Source: Rhodococcus sp. IEGM 1409
Lineage (GTDB): Bacteria > Actinomycetota > Actinomycetes > Mycobacteriales > Mycobacteriaceae
DNA: 64,000 nucleotides
Reading direction: 5' to 3'
Assembly (NCBI RefSeq): GCF_030056735.1
Contig: NZ_JASHKN010000008.1
Span: 186,001 to 250,000 of the forward strand
Shown: piece after piece, positions 8,156 through 15,671 of the stretch
Layout: the number at the start of each line of letters is the position of its first letter
Numbering within the stretch: position 1 is the first letter of the stretch
The notes under the pieces: generated by a model
The model's database searches: none
What the model saw: the letters and a program-made list of their open reading frames with translations, nothing else
Told to the model about the DNA's origin: nothing
Made by a program: the position numbers and the translations under genes

Positions 8156-8643
8156 CCGAATCACGAACCGACGCATTGATGGCGCACGCATCCGAGGTCC
8201 TGCGAAATGCCCCGGAACCAGGGTGGGATCGAATCAGCGACAAGGTGATCCGGGCGCTCCGCTCGACCTCGGCAACGGGCTGGCCACTGAACGCACACGC
8301 GTCCGAGGGTCCACGTCTCGGCACGGTGTCGGTAAGCGATCACGTACTCCGCGCCCACCTCGCCGCAGAGATACGTTCTCGACACCACTGCTCACCGAGC
8401 ATCATCGAATTCTTTGTCGACGGCCACGAAATACGTTCACTACGTATCGAACTGGCTGCGCCCTACGGAGTCGATCTGGCCGAGCTGTCGGATCGGGTGC
8501 GGTTCACGGTCGTCGATGTCGTTCACATGATCCTCGGCAATATGGAACCACCGGTCACTGCAGAGAGCGTCCACATCGCCATGACCGACATCGTGGAAGA
8601 TTTACCCGCCGAGCAAAATATCAAAAGCCGTTCCGAACACTAG
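8152..8643 (+). CDS. Asp23-like protein coupled to ECF sigma factor
   Basis: A 163-residue protein starting at an ATG that overlaps the sigma stop (ATGA). The N-terminal part (M-A-H-A-S-E-V-L-R-N-A-P-E-P-G-W-D-R-I) is helical; the C-terminal part carries a beta strand (I-R-S-L-R-I-E-L-A-A-P-Y-G-V-D-L), a helix with V-D-V-V-H-M-I-L-G and a final V-H-I-A-M-T-D-I strand, like the C-terminal half of Asp23 proteins. Being co-translated with the sigma factor it could modulate it; that is inference from position only. Confidence 0.7.
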   Translation: MTESRTDALMAHASEVLRNAPEPGWDRISDKVIRALRSTSATGWPLNAHASEGPRLGTVSVSDHVLRAHLAAEIRSRHHCSPSIIEFFVDGHEIRSLRIELAAPYGVDLAELSDRVRFTVVDVVHMILGNMEPPVTAESVHIAMTDIVEDLPAEQNIKSRSEH

Positions 8644-8679
8644 GTGTTTGTTCAGCACGTGTTTGGGAACCCGGCACTT

Positions 8680-8838
8680 ATGACCACTCCCCCACCCCCG
8701 GATCCGGGACCTGTTCCCGACCCGGGGTCGCCGACACCACCCGCGCCGACACCACCCGATCCGCTGAATCCACCACCCGTGCCGCCCACTCCGACGCCAC
8801 CGAACCCGTATCCCCCGGATCCGATCCCGCAGATCTGA
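8680..8838 (+). CDS. Proline-rich small peptide, 52 aa
   Basis: From ATG at 8680 the frame encodes a 52-residue peptide that is more than half proline with Asp, Thr and Asn (repeated PPDP, PTPPxP units), ending PIPQI. There is no good Shine-Dalgarno site at the ATG; a GTG at 8644 would extend it by 12 residues. Low-complexity DNA can give such frames by chance, yet the repeats keep the proline frame throughout. Function unknown. Confidence 0.4.
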   Translation: MTTPPPPDPGPVPDPGSPTPPAPTPPDPLNPPPVPPTPTPPNPYPPDPIPQI

Positions 8839-8856
8839 AGTCGGCTTCTGCAGAGT

Positions 8857-9105
8857 TCAGCCGCCGAGTTCGGCGATCATCTCGCTCAACGATTCTGCGG
8901 CGATACGCAGTTCGCCTTCGTCAGGATTGTCGGGCGAGGAAGGCAGGCGTTCGGCCAACTGCTCGCGAGTGACAAGCGAGATACCCTCGAGACCGAACCC
9001 TTCTTCATCGGGGACGTAGATCTCGATCTCGCCCCCGACCGCTACCAATTCCGAATGGGGGCCGCTGCCCAGCAGTGCACGCAGGTGTTCGGTCGTCACG
9101 GTCAT
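8857..9105 (-). CDS. Hypothetical acidic small protein, 82 aa
   Basis: An 82-residue acidic protein (pattern E-I-E-I-Y-V-P-D-E-E-G-F near residue 25, Asp/Glu-rich C-terminus). ATG at 9105 is preferred over longer frames because the upstream residues have shadow-like composition. It is conserved in character with stress-region small proteins but matches no family I can name. Convergent with the proline-rich peptide gene. Confidence 0.65.
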   Translation of the reverse strand: MTVTTEHLRALLGSGPHSELVAVGGEIEIYVPDEEGFGLEGISLVTREQLAERLPSSPDNPDEGELRIAAESLSEMIAELGG

Positions 9106-9257
9106 ATGGTTCACGTGAAATCTCCTGCTTCGGTGACAGCTGACTTCGCTGGTTGTCGATTCGACCTGACGCACTGCCCCCTATTGAGTACCCCTCGCGG
9201 GTGAGCAGGAAACGACGAGTACATGAACAACTACTTCCCGAAGGGAACGCAGACACC

Positions 9258-9434
9258 ATGAGCGAACAGAATCCCACCGACCACACCGATCAGACGGACG
9301 AGCCGCAGACCACCGGCACCGGCACCGGCACCGACACCGCACACAAAGACGTTCAGACCGATCCGTCGGGCGAGCGTACGTGGGCCGACGAGGGCGGTGC
9401 CACAAGCACCGGCCCGGCGACCGACACCGACTGA
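9258..9434 (+). CDS. Hydrophilic Thr/Asp/Gly-rich small protein, 58 aa
   Basis: A 58-residue, wholly hydrophilic and probably disordered protein with a TGTGTGTDT run. The start at 9258 follows GAAGGGAACG at reasonable spacing, and a strong hairpin terminator begins 27 bp after the stop, which supports a single-gene transcript. Its composition is like desiccation- or osmotic-stress small proteins, but no function can be assigned. Confidence 0.65.
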   Translation: MSEQNPTDHTDQTDEPQTTGTGTGTDTAHKDVQTDPSGERTWADEGGATSTGPATDTD

Positions 9435-9460
9435 TCTCGCCCGACCTGAATCATCGGGAC

Positions 9461-9494
9461 CAAGGTCCCGTGAGCCCTCGCTCACGGGACCTTG
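9461..9494 (+). terminator. Strong hairpin terminator
   Basis: A perfect 15-bp stem (9461-9475 with 9480-9494) with a CCTC loop, directly after the 58-aa gene. It is not followed by a T-run. Confidence 0.8.
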
Positions 9495-9636
9495 AATTCC
9501 TCACGGATCTAACGCTTTTCACCTGGGGTTTCGTGATGCGGTAAGGTAAGCACTCAGCACGGTTGAGCACCCAGCCGTTGAAGACGTGCACGGTTCGCGT
9601 GTTGCTTCCCGTGCCGTTTCCCGGTTTCGCAAGAAA

Positions 9637-9691
9637 CCGTTTCGAACTAGGCCGTTTCGAACCAGACCGATTCGAACGAACCGTTTCGAGC
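9637..9691 (+). repeat. Four near-identical 11-bp repeats upstream of STAS-otsA
   Basis: CCGTTTCGAAC or a one-base variant occurs at 9637, 9652, 9667 and 9681, spaced 15, 15 and 14 bp. Each contains the palindrome TTCGAA or a variant. They lie 20-75 bp before the STAS ATG at 9710. They could be a regulator-binding array; alternatively the first three could code RFE repeats if translation began further upstream. Confidence 0.6.
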
Positions 9692-9709
9692 AATCCGTCA
9701 GGAGTTTCG

Positions 9710-10129
9710 ATGAACGAGTTTTCGAGAACTACAGATGAGCGTGCCGACAGTCCCCCGATTTTCACCGTGACGTCTGCGGAAAACATTCAGTCACTGGTGG
9801 TCAGCGGCGAGATCGACGTCCAGTCCCGAGCTGATTTTGCTGCCTGCGTCGATGATCTGATCAGCGAGCGTCACCCGTTCGTAGTCGACTGCTCGGACGT
9901 CCAGTTCATCTCCGTCGGAGGTCTTTCCATCATCGAGACTCTGTCGGCCAAGGCTCGAAGGCTCGGTGTGCCGTGGACACTGATCGCAGCGCACCCCGTC
10001 AGGCGCCCGCTGGCTCTGTTGAAGATGGATGCCGACATCGTGTTCACCGACTCGGTGGCCGAGGCGGTCACGTACTTGTCCACGGCCGCCATCATGGACG
10101 AGACCCTGGCGGAGCCGATGTCGGCGTGA
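9710..10129 (+). CDS. STAS domain protein (anti-sigma antagonist-like)
   Basis: A 139-residue protein with a STAS fold: [16 protein letters not shown] near residue 31, then [17 protein letters not shown], where a Ser or Thr following D is the usual phosphorylation site of RsbV-like antagonists (here SVGGLS). The ATG is preferred to an upstream GTG because the upstream residues are low-complexity repeats. It overlaps otsA by GTGA, tying a probable sigma-control protein to trehalose synthesis. Confidence 0.85.
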   Translation: MNEFSRTTDERADSPPIFTVTSAENIQSLVVSGEIDVQSRADFAACVDDLISERHPFVVDCSDVQFISVGGLSIIETLSAKARRLGVPWTLIAAHPVRRPLALLKMDADIVFTDSVAEAVTYLSTAAIMDETLAEPMSA

Positions 10130-11628
10130 GTAACGATCTCGAAAAGCTCTCCGAATTCGTCGTTGTCGCCAACCGACTGCCCGTCGATCTGGAAATCGAC
10201 GACACTGCAGCCGACGAGGATAAAAGCAAGACCTGGAAGCGAAGTCCCGGTGGGCTCGTCACCGCGCTCGAACCCATCCTGCGACAGCGAGACGGCGCTT
10301 GGGTCGGCTGGCCGGGCGTCGCAGACGAGAAGGTCGATCCCATAGTCGTGGACGGCCTCCGCCTCTTTCCCGTCGAACTGACCTCTCAGGACCTCGCCGA
10401 GTACTACGAGGGGTTCTCCAACGACACGTTGTGGCCGCTCTACCACGATGTTCTGGTTGCCCCGACGTTCGAGCGGTCGTGGTGGCACACATACGTCGCG
10501 GTCAACCAGCGGTTCGCCGAGGAAACCGCGCGTTGCGCCGCGGACGGAGCTACCGTCTGGGTGCAGGACTACCAATTGCAACTCGTACCTGCAATGCTGC
10601 GTGAGCTGCGGCCGGACCTGACTATCGGGTTCTTTCTTCACATTCCGTTTCCTCCGGTCGAGCTCTTCATGCAGCTTCCGTGGCGCAAGGAGATCGTCAA
10701 GGGGATGCTGGGCGCCGACCTGATCGGCTTCCACTTACCCGGCGGCGCAAACAATTTCCTGTTCTTGGCACGCAAACTACTCGGATTGAAGACGACAACC
10801 GCAGGCGTCGGTGTGCGAAGTGCGCTGGGGCATGTGGATTTCGATTCTCGCGTCGTCAAGGTAGGAGCATTTCCCATCTCCGTCGATTCCGCCGAACTCG
10901 AGCGCCAGTCGAAGAGCGAATCGGTGTTGCGCCGCGCACGCGAATTGAAGGAAGAGCTGGGAAATCCCGAGAAGATCCTGCTGGGAGTCGATCGCCTCGA
11001 CTACACCAAAGGCATCGACCTGCGGCTGCAGGCCCTCAAGGAACTTCTCGACGAGGGTCGCTTGGACCCGGAGAAGTACACGATGGTGCAGCTCGCTACG
11101 CCCAGTCGTGAACGCGTGCAGCACTATATCGATCTACGCAGTGTCATCGAGGAACAGGTGGGTCGCATCAACGGCGACCACAGTCAGATCGGCCGCCCCG
11201 TCGTTCACTACCTGTATCAGCCGGTCGACCGAGAAGAATTGATCGCGCTGTTCGTCGCTGCCGACGTCATGCTCGTGACGCCGATGCGCGACGGAATGAA
11301 TCTCGTGGCCAAAGAGTACGTAGCGTGCCGCGGCGACCTCGGTGGCGCTCTAGTTCTCAGCGAGTTCACCGGCGCTGCAATGGAATTACGACAGTCATAT
11401 CTGGTCAACCCGCATGATCTGGACGGCGTGAAGAATACAATCCTGACCGCAGTTCATCAGGATCCGATGCAAGGCCGTCACCGCATGGCTGCCCTGCATC
11501 GCCAGGTCATGACGCACGACGTGCATCAATGGGCCGAGTCGTTCCTGACCGCCCTTGCCCCGACTGAACGGCGCCCGGAAGGTCAGTTCGTCACGGAGCG
11601 TGAGTCCGACTTTGCGCGCAACAACTGA
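10126..11628 (+). CDS. otsA: Trehalose-6-phosphate synthase OtsA
   Basis: A 500-residue GT20 enzyme that transfers glucose from a nucleotide sugar to glucose-6-phosphate, giving trehalose-6-phosphate. Family motifs are in order: F-V-V-V-A-N-R-L-P at the start, [42 protein letters not shown] and [12 protein letters not shown]. There is no fused phosphatase domain and no otsB beside it. The GTG start overlaps the STAS gene, suggesting stress-linked control of this osmoprotectant pathway. Confidence 0.96.
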   Translation: MSNDLEKLSEFVVVANRLPVDLEIDDTAADEDKSKTWKRSPGGLVTALEPILRQRDGAWVGWPGVADEKVDPIVVDGLRLFPVELTSQDLAEYYEGFSNDTLWPLYHDVLVAPTFERSWWHTYVAVNQRFAEETARCAADGATVWVQDYQLQLVPAMLRELRPDLTIGFFLHIPFPPVELFMQLPWRKEIVKGMLGADLIGFHLPGGANNFLFLARKLLGLKTTTAGVGVRSALGHVDFDSRVVKVGAFPISVDSAELERQSKSESVLRRARELKEELGNPEKILLGVDRLDYTKGIDLRLQALKELLDEGRLDPEKYTMVQLATPSRERVQHYIDLRSVIEEQVGRINGDHSQIGRPVVHYLYQPVDREELIALFVAADVMLVTPMRDGMNLVAKEYVACRGDLGGALVLSEFTGAAMELRQSYLVNPHDLDGVKNTILTAVHQDPMQGRHRMAALHRQVMTHDVHQWAESFLTALAPTERRPEGQFVTERESDFARNN

Positions 11629-11765
11629 CCCCCGCGGGCTTGCGTCGAGGATGAGCAGATACTCGAGCTAGGATTGGTTTCAGTTCATCGTCAAGCAGCG
11701 GCTGCGAACTGATCTCCTCGACATAGCCGTGCAATGCTGCATCGGCCCAGAAAGACAGGCCGACC

Positions 11766-12149
11766 ATGCCCCTCACGATGAAGTACTCCGAGACCTACAA
11801 CGACGCTCTCATTGCGCTCGCTGCCGCCACTCATCGACCGGCCAATGTGGTGAATCTGTTCGGCGAGTACGCAATTCGTGTTGATCTCGAGTACAACCGA
11901 TACCTACTCGCCACCAATACCGTTGCCGGGCTTTCAGATCAGCCTGATCTGGGCGACTTGTGGCTGGTGAGATTCTTTCAGTCCGAACTGACGGGCACCC
12001 CCGATCAACTGCTCGCAGAGGCGTCGCATCAATGGCTGGTCGATGCCCTGGATTCAGCGCTGGAGCAGATCGAACTTGCCGGCAACAAAATCGTCGCTGA
12101 TGCAGATTTCGGCGCCCCTGCCCGCACCGACATGCCCCACGGAAGCTAG
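11766..12149 (+). CDS. Hypothetical protein, 127 aa
   Basis: A 127-residue protein, mostly helical, with an N-terminal M-K-Y-S-E-T-Y-N-D-A-L-I segment and D-L-G-D-L-W-L-V-R-F-F in the middle. No family recognised. An alternative ATG lies four codons in (11778). It converges with the MerR gene: the two stop codons share the CTAG at 12146-12149, which sits in a 7-bp hairpin (12141-12158). Confidence 0.65.
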   Translation: MPLTMKYSETYNDALIALAAATHRPANVVNLFGEYAIRVDLEYNRYLLATNTVAGLSDQPDLGDLWLVRFFQSELTGTPDQLLAEASHQWLVDALDSALEQIELAGNKIVADADFGAPARTDMPHGS

Positions 12150-12158
12150 TCAGCTTCC
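12141..12158. terminator. Short hairpin shared by convergent stop codons
   Basis: GGAAGCT-AGTC-AGCTTCC, a 7-bp stem with a 4-nt loop that covers both convergent stop codons. Too short to be sure that it terminates transcription. Confidence 0.4.
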
Positions 12159-12448
12159 GCAGTCAACTGACTGATCCGAGCCGCCAGAACGGCATTCTCG
12201 GCTTCGAGAGACAAGATCGAACGGATTCCGACAAGATTGACTCCGTCGTCGATCAGCGCGGTAATTCGTCCGAGTGTGTCCAGATCAGCCTCGCTGTACC
12301 TGCGCGTACCGCCATCCGTGCGCGTCGGAGTGAGCAGGCCCCTTCTCTCGTAGAGGCGCAGCGTTTGAGGTCCCACTCCGGACAGTTCTGACATCACTGA
12401 GATCCCGTACACGCCACGCAGCGCCCGGGTCTGAGATTCCGACGTCAC
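12146..12448 (-). CDS. MerR family regulator, HspR-like
   Basis: A 100-residue protein with a MerR-type winged helix: Y-G-I-S-V-M-S-E-L-S-G-V near residue 15, Q-T-L-R-L-Y-E-R-R-G-L-L-T-P, then G-G-T-R-R-Y-S-E-A-D-L. The short coiled C-terminus without effector-binding domain is typical of HspR, the heat-shock repressor that works with DnaK. Here it is not in a dnaK operon, so it may be a second HspR-like copy. A CTTGAGT-type HAIR operator was not seen nearby. Confidence 0.82.
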   Translation of the reverse strand: MTSESQTRALRGVYGISVMSELSGVGPQTLRLYERRGLLTPTRTDGGTRRYSEADLDTLGRITALIDDGVNLVGIRSILSLEAENAVLAARISQLTAEAD

Positions 12449-12806
12449 TGGAACCTCCTAGTTCGGTGTCGACTGCCTTTGCCCGCGTCATCCGACCTTA
12501 TCACCTCCACGCAGTGAATCTGATGTGCCCGGCATAGATTCAAAGGTGTCCAGGACCACTGCCGGCGCAAATCGCAGAGTACAAGTAGCACGTAAAGGCA
12601 GGTGAGGTGTGCTTTCGACGAGAATCGGCATACAACTTCCGCCCGCAGCTGGAACGACGCAGCCTTGCCAATTATCTACATCGGCTGATATAGATTTTAT
12701 AGCACCCGAAAGCGCCATAACCGGCACTCGAAGCTGCAGAACACCCAGACGTCGGAGTTGGTGGTTCAGCTGACTCCCTCACGGCACACTCTTCACCGGG
12801 AGCAAG
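12449..12806. other. Intergenic region, nothing firm
   Basis: No gene is convincing here. An AT-rich patch at about 12672-12702 with a loose inverted repeat (ATCTA...TAGAT) may be promoter DNA for one of the flanking genes. A minus-strand 79-codon frame (12488-12727) lacks a recognisable product and start site. Confidence 0.4.
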
Positions 12807-12965
12807 ATGACGACGATCGACATCCCGCCCACACAGGGCGGGAGCAACACCGGCATCGGAATCACTGCCGCAAGCACGACTTTGACGACCGTAGAGGTCA
12901 AGCGCCGAATCGCGATGATGTTCGGCGACCCGGTGACAGAGGAACCAGTCGCACTCGCGCACTGA
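12807..12965 (+). CDS. Small hypothetical protein, 52 aa
   Basis: From ATG at 12807, with GGGAG 6 nt upstream, the frame gives a 52-residue protein: Thr/Gly-rich first half and V-E-V-K-R-R-I-A-M-M-F-G-D-P-V-T in the second. Codon third positions are strongly G/C as in neighbouring genes. It lies 84 bp upstream of dps on the same strand and may share its transcript. No family recognised. Confidence 0.55.
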   Translation: MTTIDIPPTQGGSNTGIGITAASTTLTTVEVKRRIAMMFGDPVTEEPVALAH

Positions 12966-13049
12966 ACCTGACCGACCCGCGATCCGATTGACGATGGCGC
13001 GCGACCGCCCCATTGGAGGGCGATCCCCATCATGACGAGAGGAAAACAT

Positions 13050-13595
13050 ATGTCCGAGTTCACCGTACCGGGGCTGAGCAGCGCAGACGGCTCGACCGTC
13101 GCCGACACCCTGCAGGAACGCCTCAGTGCCTACAACGATCTGCACCTCACGCTCAAGCACGTCCACTGGAACGTCGTTGGACCCAACTTCATCGGCGTGC
13201 ACGAGATGATCGACCCGCAGGTGGAACTGGTTCGTGGTTACGCCGATGATGTGGCGGAACGTATCGCGGCACTTGGCAACTCGCCCAAGGGCACCGCGGG
13301 AGCGATCGAACGCGACCGGACGTGGGACGACTACTCCGTCGGCCGCGACGACGCTCGCGCTCACCTCGCGGCGCTCGACCTTGTCTACACCGGGGTCATC
13401 ACAGACAGTCGCGCCGCAATCGAGAGCGTCGGAAAGATCGACCCGATCACCGAAGACATGTTGATCGGCCAGACAGCACAGTTGGAAAAGTTCCAGTGGT
13501 TCGTTCGCGCGCACCTCGAGAACTCCGGTGGCAGCCTCGTACACGAAGGCGCGACCACCGAACAGGAGGCCGCAAATGAGGCGCGTCAGAACTGA
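13050..13595 (+). CDS. dps: Dps family DNA-binding ferritin-like protein
   Basis: A 181-residue ferritin-like protein that oxidises and stores iron with peroxide and can protect DNA. The Dps ferroxidase signature is present: L-K-H-V-H-W-N-V-V-G (His39), H-E-M-I-D (His51) and Y-A-D-D-V-A-E-R-I-A-A-L-G (Asp66/67, Glu70). ATG at 13050 was chosen for spacing to GAGAGG; an in-frame ATG six codons upstream is too close to it. A perfect 13-bp hairpin terminator follows the stop by 11 bp. Confidence 0.95.
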   Translation: MSEFTVPGLSSADGSTVADTLQERLSAYNDLHLTLKHVHWNVVGPNFIGVHEMIDPQVELVRGYADDVAERIAALGNSPKGTAGAIERDRTWDDYSVGRDDARAHLAALDLVYTGVITDSRAAIESVGKIDPITEDMLIGQTAQLEKFQWFVRAHLENSGGSLVHEGATTEQEAANEARQN

Positions 13596-13606
13596 TTGAC
13601 CGTCCT

Positions 13607-13639
13607 CGATTTCGGCCGATCGGGGGTCGGCCGAAATCG
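13607..13639 (+). terminator. dps terminator hairpin
   Basis: A perfect 13-bp stem (13607-13619 with 13627-13639) with a 7-nt loop, 11 bp after the dps stop. Read-through could still reach the 44-aa gene beyond. Confidence 0.75.
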
Positions 13640-13668
13640 CCCTCCCCACAACCGGAAAGGGCAGGAGC

Positions 13669-13803
13669 ATGTCTGCGGACTCGCGCGGCACGTCGGCACA
13701 AACGCGTCGCGAGTATCAGATATTCGTACTGCAACAACGCTTGTTGTTCGGATCGATCGTGGCAGGCACTGCTCTCGGGGTCCTCGCAATCAACTACTTC
13801 TGA
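13669..13803 (+). CDS. Small single-span membrane protein, 44 aa
   Basis: ATG at 13669 with AGGAG at 13663-13667 opens a 44-residue frame: a polar N-terminal half (SADSRGTSAQTRREYQ) and a hydrophobic C-terminal helix from about residue 25 ending AINYF. The good ribosome binding site and the transmembrane segment argue for a real small membrane protein. It lies between dps and the PAS-ANTAR gene. No family recognised. Confidence 0.6.
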   Translation: MSADSRGTSAQTRREYQIFVLQQRLLFGSIVAGTALGVLAINYF

Positions 13804-13851
13804 ATCACCAGGCGCCGCAGCCGTTGAAGACAGGACAGAAACGACACAATC

Positions 13852-14556
13852 ATGAGTTCGAGCACTCTCCGCTCGATCGCCCGTAGCGATCGGTTTGCGG
13901 CAAGCACCTCTTCTCTTCTCCTCGTGGACAGCAATTTTCGTGTCCAGGGAGCAAACGGAGAATACCTTGCCATGTCCGACCGCAGTTTGGATCAGCTGCA
14001 CGGAGTGGAAGTGTTCGAGGCCTTTCCCGACAATCCTGCCGACTCTTTTGCCGACGGAATCTCCTCTTTGACAATGTCGTTCGACCAAGTGATGCGAACC
14101 AAATCTCGTGATGCGCTGCCGACTCAACGGTACGACGTGCGCGACGAGCGAGGTTCCGGGCTGTTTGTCACGCGCTATTGGAACACGGTGAATTCTTCGG
14201 TCACCGATGACGACGGCCAGGTGATCGGGGTGCTTCATCGTGTGTACGAGGTTCCACGACCGCAGGCTCAGCGGTCCAACTCGGCGCCAGACGTACTCGC
14301 CCGCCTTCGCGCGGAAAATGACGAACTGAGAAGAGCTTTGGATTCTCGGCCCGTGATCGAGCAGGCCAAGGGATTACTGATGGCCGAGCGTGAGTGTTCA
14401 GCCGACCAAGCTTTCGGCCTACTGGTCGAGATGTCGCAAGAGTGGAACGTCAAGGTGCGCGACATCGCCGGCGGTCTTGTCGCCGCAGCAGAAAAACGAG
14501 CCGGCAGTCTTGTCGCCGCAGCAGAAAGACGAGCCGGCGATCAAAAGAATTCCTGA
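13852..14556 (+). CDS. PAS and ANTAR domain protein
   Basis: A 234-residue protein: an N-terminal PAS-like sensory domain (about 15-130; L-L-L-V-D-S-N-F-R-V-Q-G-A-N-G-E-Y and the final G-V-L-H-R-V-Y-E-V strand), a coiled linker and an ANTAR RNA-binding domain (about 155-205; S-R-P-V-I-E-Q-A-K-G-L-L-M-A). ANTAR proteins bind tandem hairpins in mRNA leaders and prevent termination. The tail contains an 11-residue tandem duplication. The sensed signal is unknown; location suggests stress. Confidence 0.85.
   Translation: MSSSTLRSIARSDRFAASTSSLLLVDSNFRVQGANGEYLAMSDRSLDQLHGVEVFEAFPDNPADSFADGISSLTMSFDQVMRTKSRDALPTQRYDVRDERGSGLFVTRYWNTVNSSVTDDDGQVIGVLHRVYEVPRPQAQRSNSAPDVLARLRAENDELRRALDSRPVIEQAKGLLMAERECSADQAFGLLVEMSQEWNVKVRDIAGGLVAAAEKRAGSLVAAAERRAGDQKNS
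14476..14541 (+). repeat. 33-bp tandem duplication inside ANTAR gene
   Basis: Two 33-bp units (14476-14508, 14509-14541) differ at only a few bases and encode LVAAAEKRAGS and LVAAAERRAGD. The unit is 11 codons, so the frame is kept. It extends the C-terminal helix. Confidence 0.85.
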
Positions 14557-14642
14557 CCACCCGGATTCAGAATTTGTACGGCTGGGTAATGACCGACCAG
14601 AGGTACCCCCGAAATCCTCCCTCGCGAGGGAGGAGCCTCGAA

Positions 14643-14684
14643 GGTCCCGCCGGTACAGACCATGTACCGGCGGGACCGATTTTT
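14643..14684 (+). terminator. Rho-independent terminator of PAS-ANTAR gene
   Basis: A perfect 14-bp GC-rich stem (14643-14656 with 14664-14677), 7-nt loop, then GATTTTT. This is the clearest classical intrinsic terminator in the window. Confidence 0.9.
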
Positions 14685-14747
14685 GCACTAATGCCCGACC
14701 CGGGCCTCGATCCGAGTCGAGTTCGTCACGCAGCGAAGGGAACGTCC

Positions 14748-15068
14748 ATGTTCATGCGCTCCTACACATCTCCCAGGCCCCTTGCCGACGAGTGGGACTG
14801 GCAGCTGTCCGGCACCTGCCGCGACACCGACCCGGCTCTGTTCTACGACGACACGAACGAGCGCGGCTCGAGACGGGCGAAGCGCGAGAGTTCGGCGAAG
14901 CTTGTGTGTGCCAGATGCCCCGTCGTGCAGAGATGCCTGGTGCACGCCATCCAGACCGGGGAACCACACGGCATCTGGGGCGGGATGACGGCCACCGAGC
15001 GGGAATCGTTGCGTAAAGCGCGAACTGGACCACTGGTCAGTGCTGTATCGAGCCCAACCGCGCAATAA
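14748..15068 (+). CDS. WhiB family iron-sulfur regulator
   Basis: A 106-residue WhiB-like protein. Four cysteines of the 4Fe-4S site are at residues 24, 54, 57 and 63 (C-x2-C-x5-C), followed by the G-I-W-G-G-M-T turn and a basic tail with E-R-E-S-L-R-K. WhiB proteins bind DNA or sigma factors in response to redox or nitric oxide. ATG at 14748 has AAGGG 7-8 nt upstream. Which WhiB paralogue it is cannot be told from the sequence alone. Confidence 0.93.
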   Translation: MFMRSYTSPRPLADEWDWQLSGTCRDTDPALFYDDTNERGSRRAKRESSAKLVCARCPVVQRCLVHAIQTGEPHGIWGGMTATERESLRKARTGPLVSAVSSPTAQ

Positions 15069-15096
15069 TTCGGGTACAGAACTCGTGGTGTGGAAC

Positions 15097-15534
15097 TCAG
15101 GGCCGCGCCTCGTGGTGTCGATGCCCATGCGTGCGTCGACGCTCCTTCATCTCGGCTTCGAAGAGATGGGGCACTCCGCCGGCCAGCCGGTCGCGCACCA
15201 CCTTCTCGCACTCGCGGAAAAACGACCAGTAGTTCTCGTCGAACTCCTCGACCAGCTGGAATGTCCAGCGCCCCTCGACCACGTTCCGGCCCATCAACTC
15301 GCCCTCGACTTGATCTGCCAGTTCGTCGTTGCCGCTGGTGCGCAGTAGCTCGACGACCTCGTCGAGCATCAAATCCGCGTGCCCGATCAGCTGATGGAAG
15401 TCGTACAGAGCGCCGCGCGCACGCTCCACGGTTTCGAGAGCATTCGACAACACCCCGGCCGCTTTCACTCCCTCGTCCGTCACACCTTCCGGCCGTACGT
15501 GCACGGGGATCTGCCTGTCCGCATGGGTGTCCAT
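15097..15534 (-). CDS. Hypothetical conserved-type protein, 145 aa
   Basis: A 145-residue, helix-rich acidic protein with R-G-A-L-Y-D-F-H-Q-L-I-G-H-A-D and F-D-E-N-Y-W-S-F-F-R. The His and acidic residues could bind metal, but no family is recognised. The start at 15534 is chosen because upstream residues look non-coding; no strong ribosome binding site is seen. It converges with whiB and diverges from rsbW. Confidence 0.7.
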   Translation of the reverse strand: MDTHADRQIPVHVRPEGVTDEGVKAAGVLSNALETVERARGALYDFHQLIGHADLMLDEVVELLRTSGNDELADQVEGELMGRNVVEGRWTFQLVEEFDENYWSFFRECEKVVRDRLAGGVPHLFEAEMKERRRTHGHRHHEARP

Positions 15535-15671
15535 GAAGCGGAAGTACCCGAACGAGCCACAAATGAAAGATGAGATTCGGTACGAGCGCACCACAGGTGA
15601 TGTGTCTCACAATTTCCCCTCCAGTTCAGGTAAAGAGGATTAGTTCGCTGGGCGAAGGGTAATCGAAGGGC

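Noticed and set aside
9456..9471. DosR-like palindrome CGGGACCAAGGTCCCG
   Set aside because: It is part of the sequence around the strong terminator hairpin and lies about 240 bp from the next start; the terminator explains it.
12488..12727. Minus-strand frame of 79 codons upstream of the MerR gene
   Set aside because: No ribosome binding site, no motif and mixed composition.
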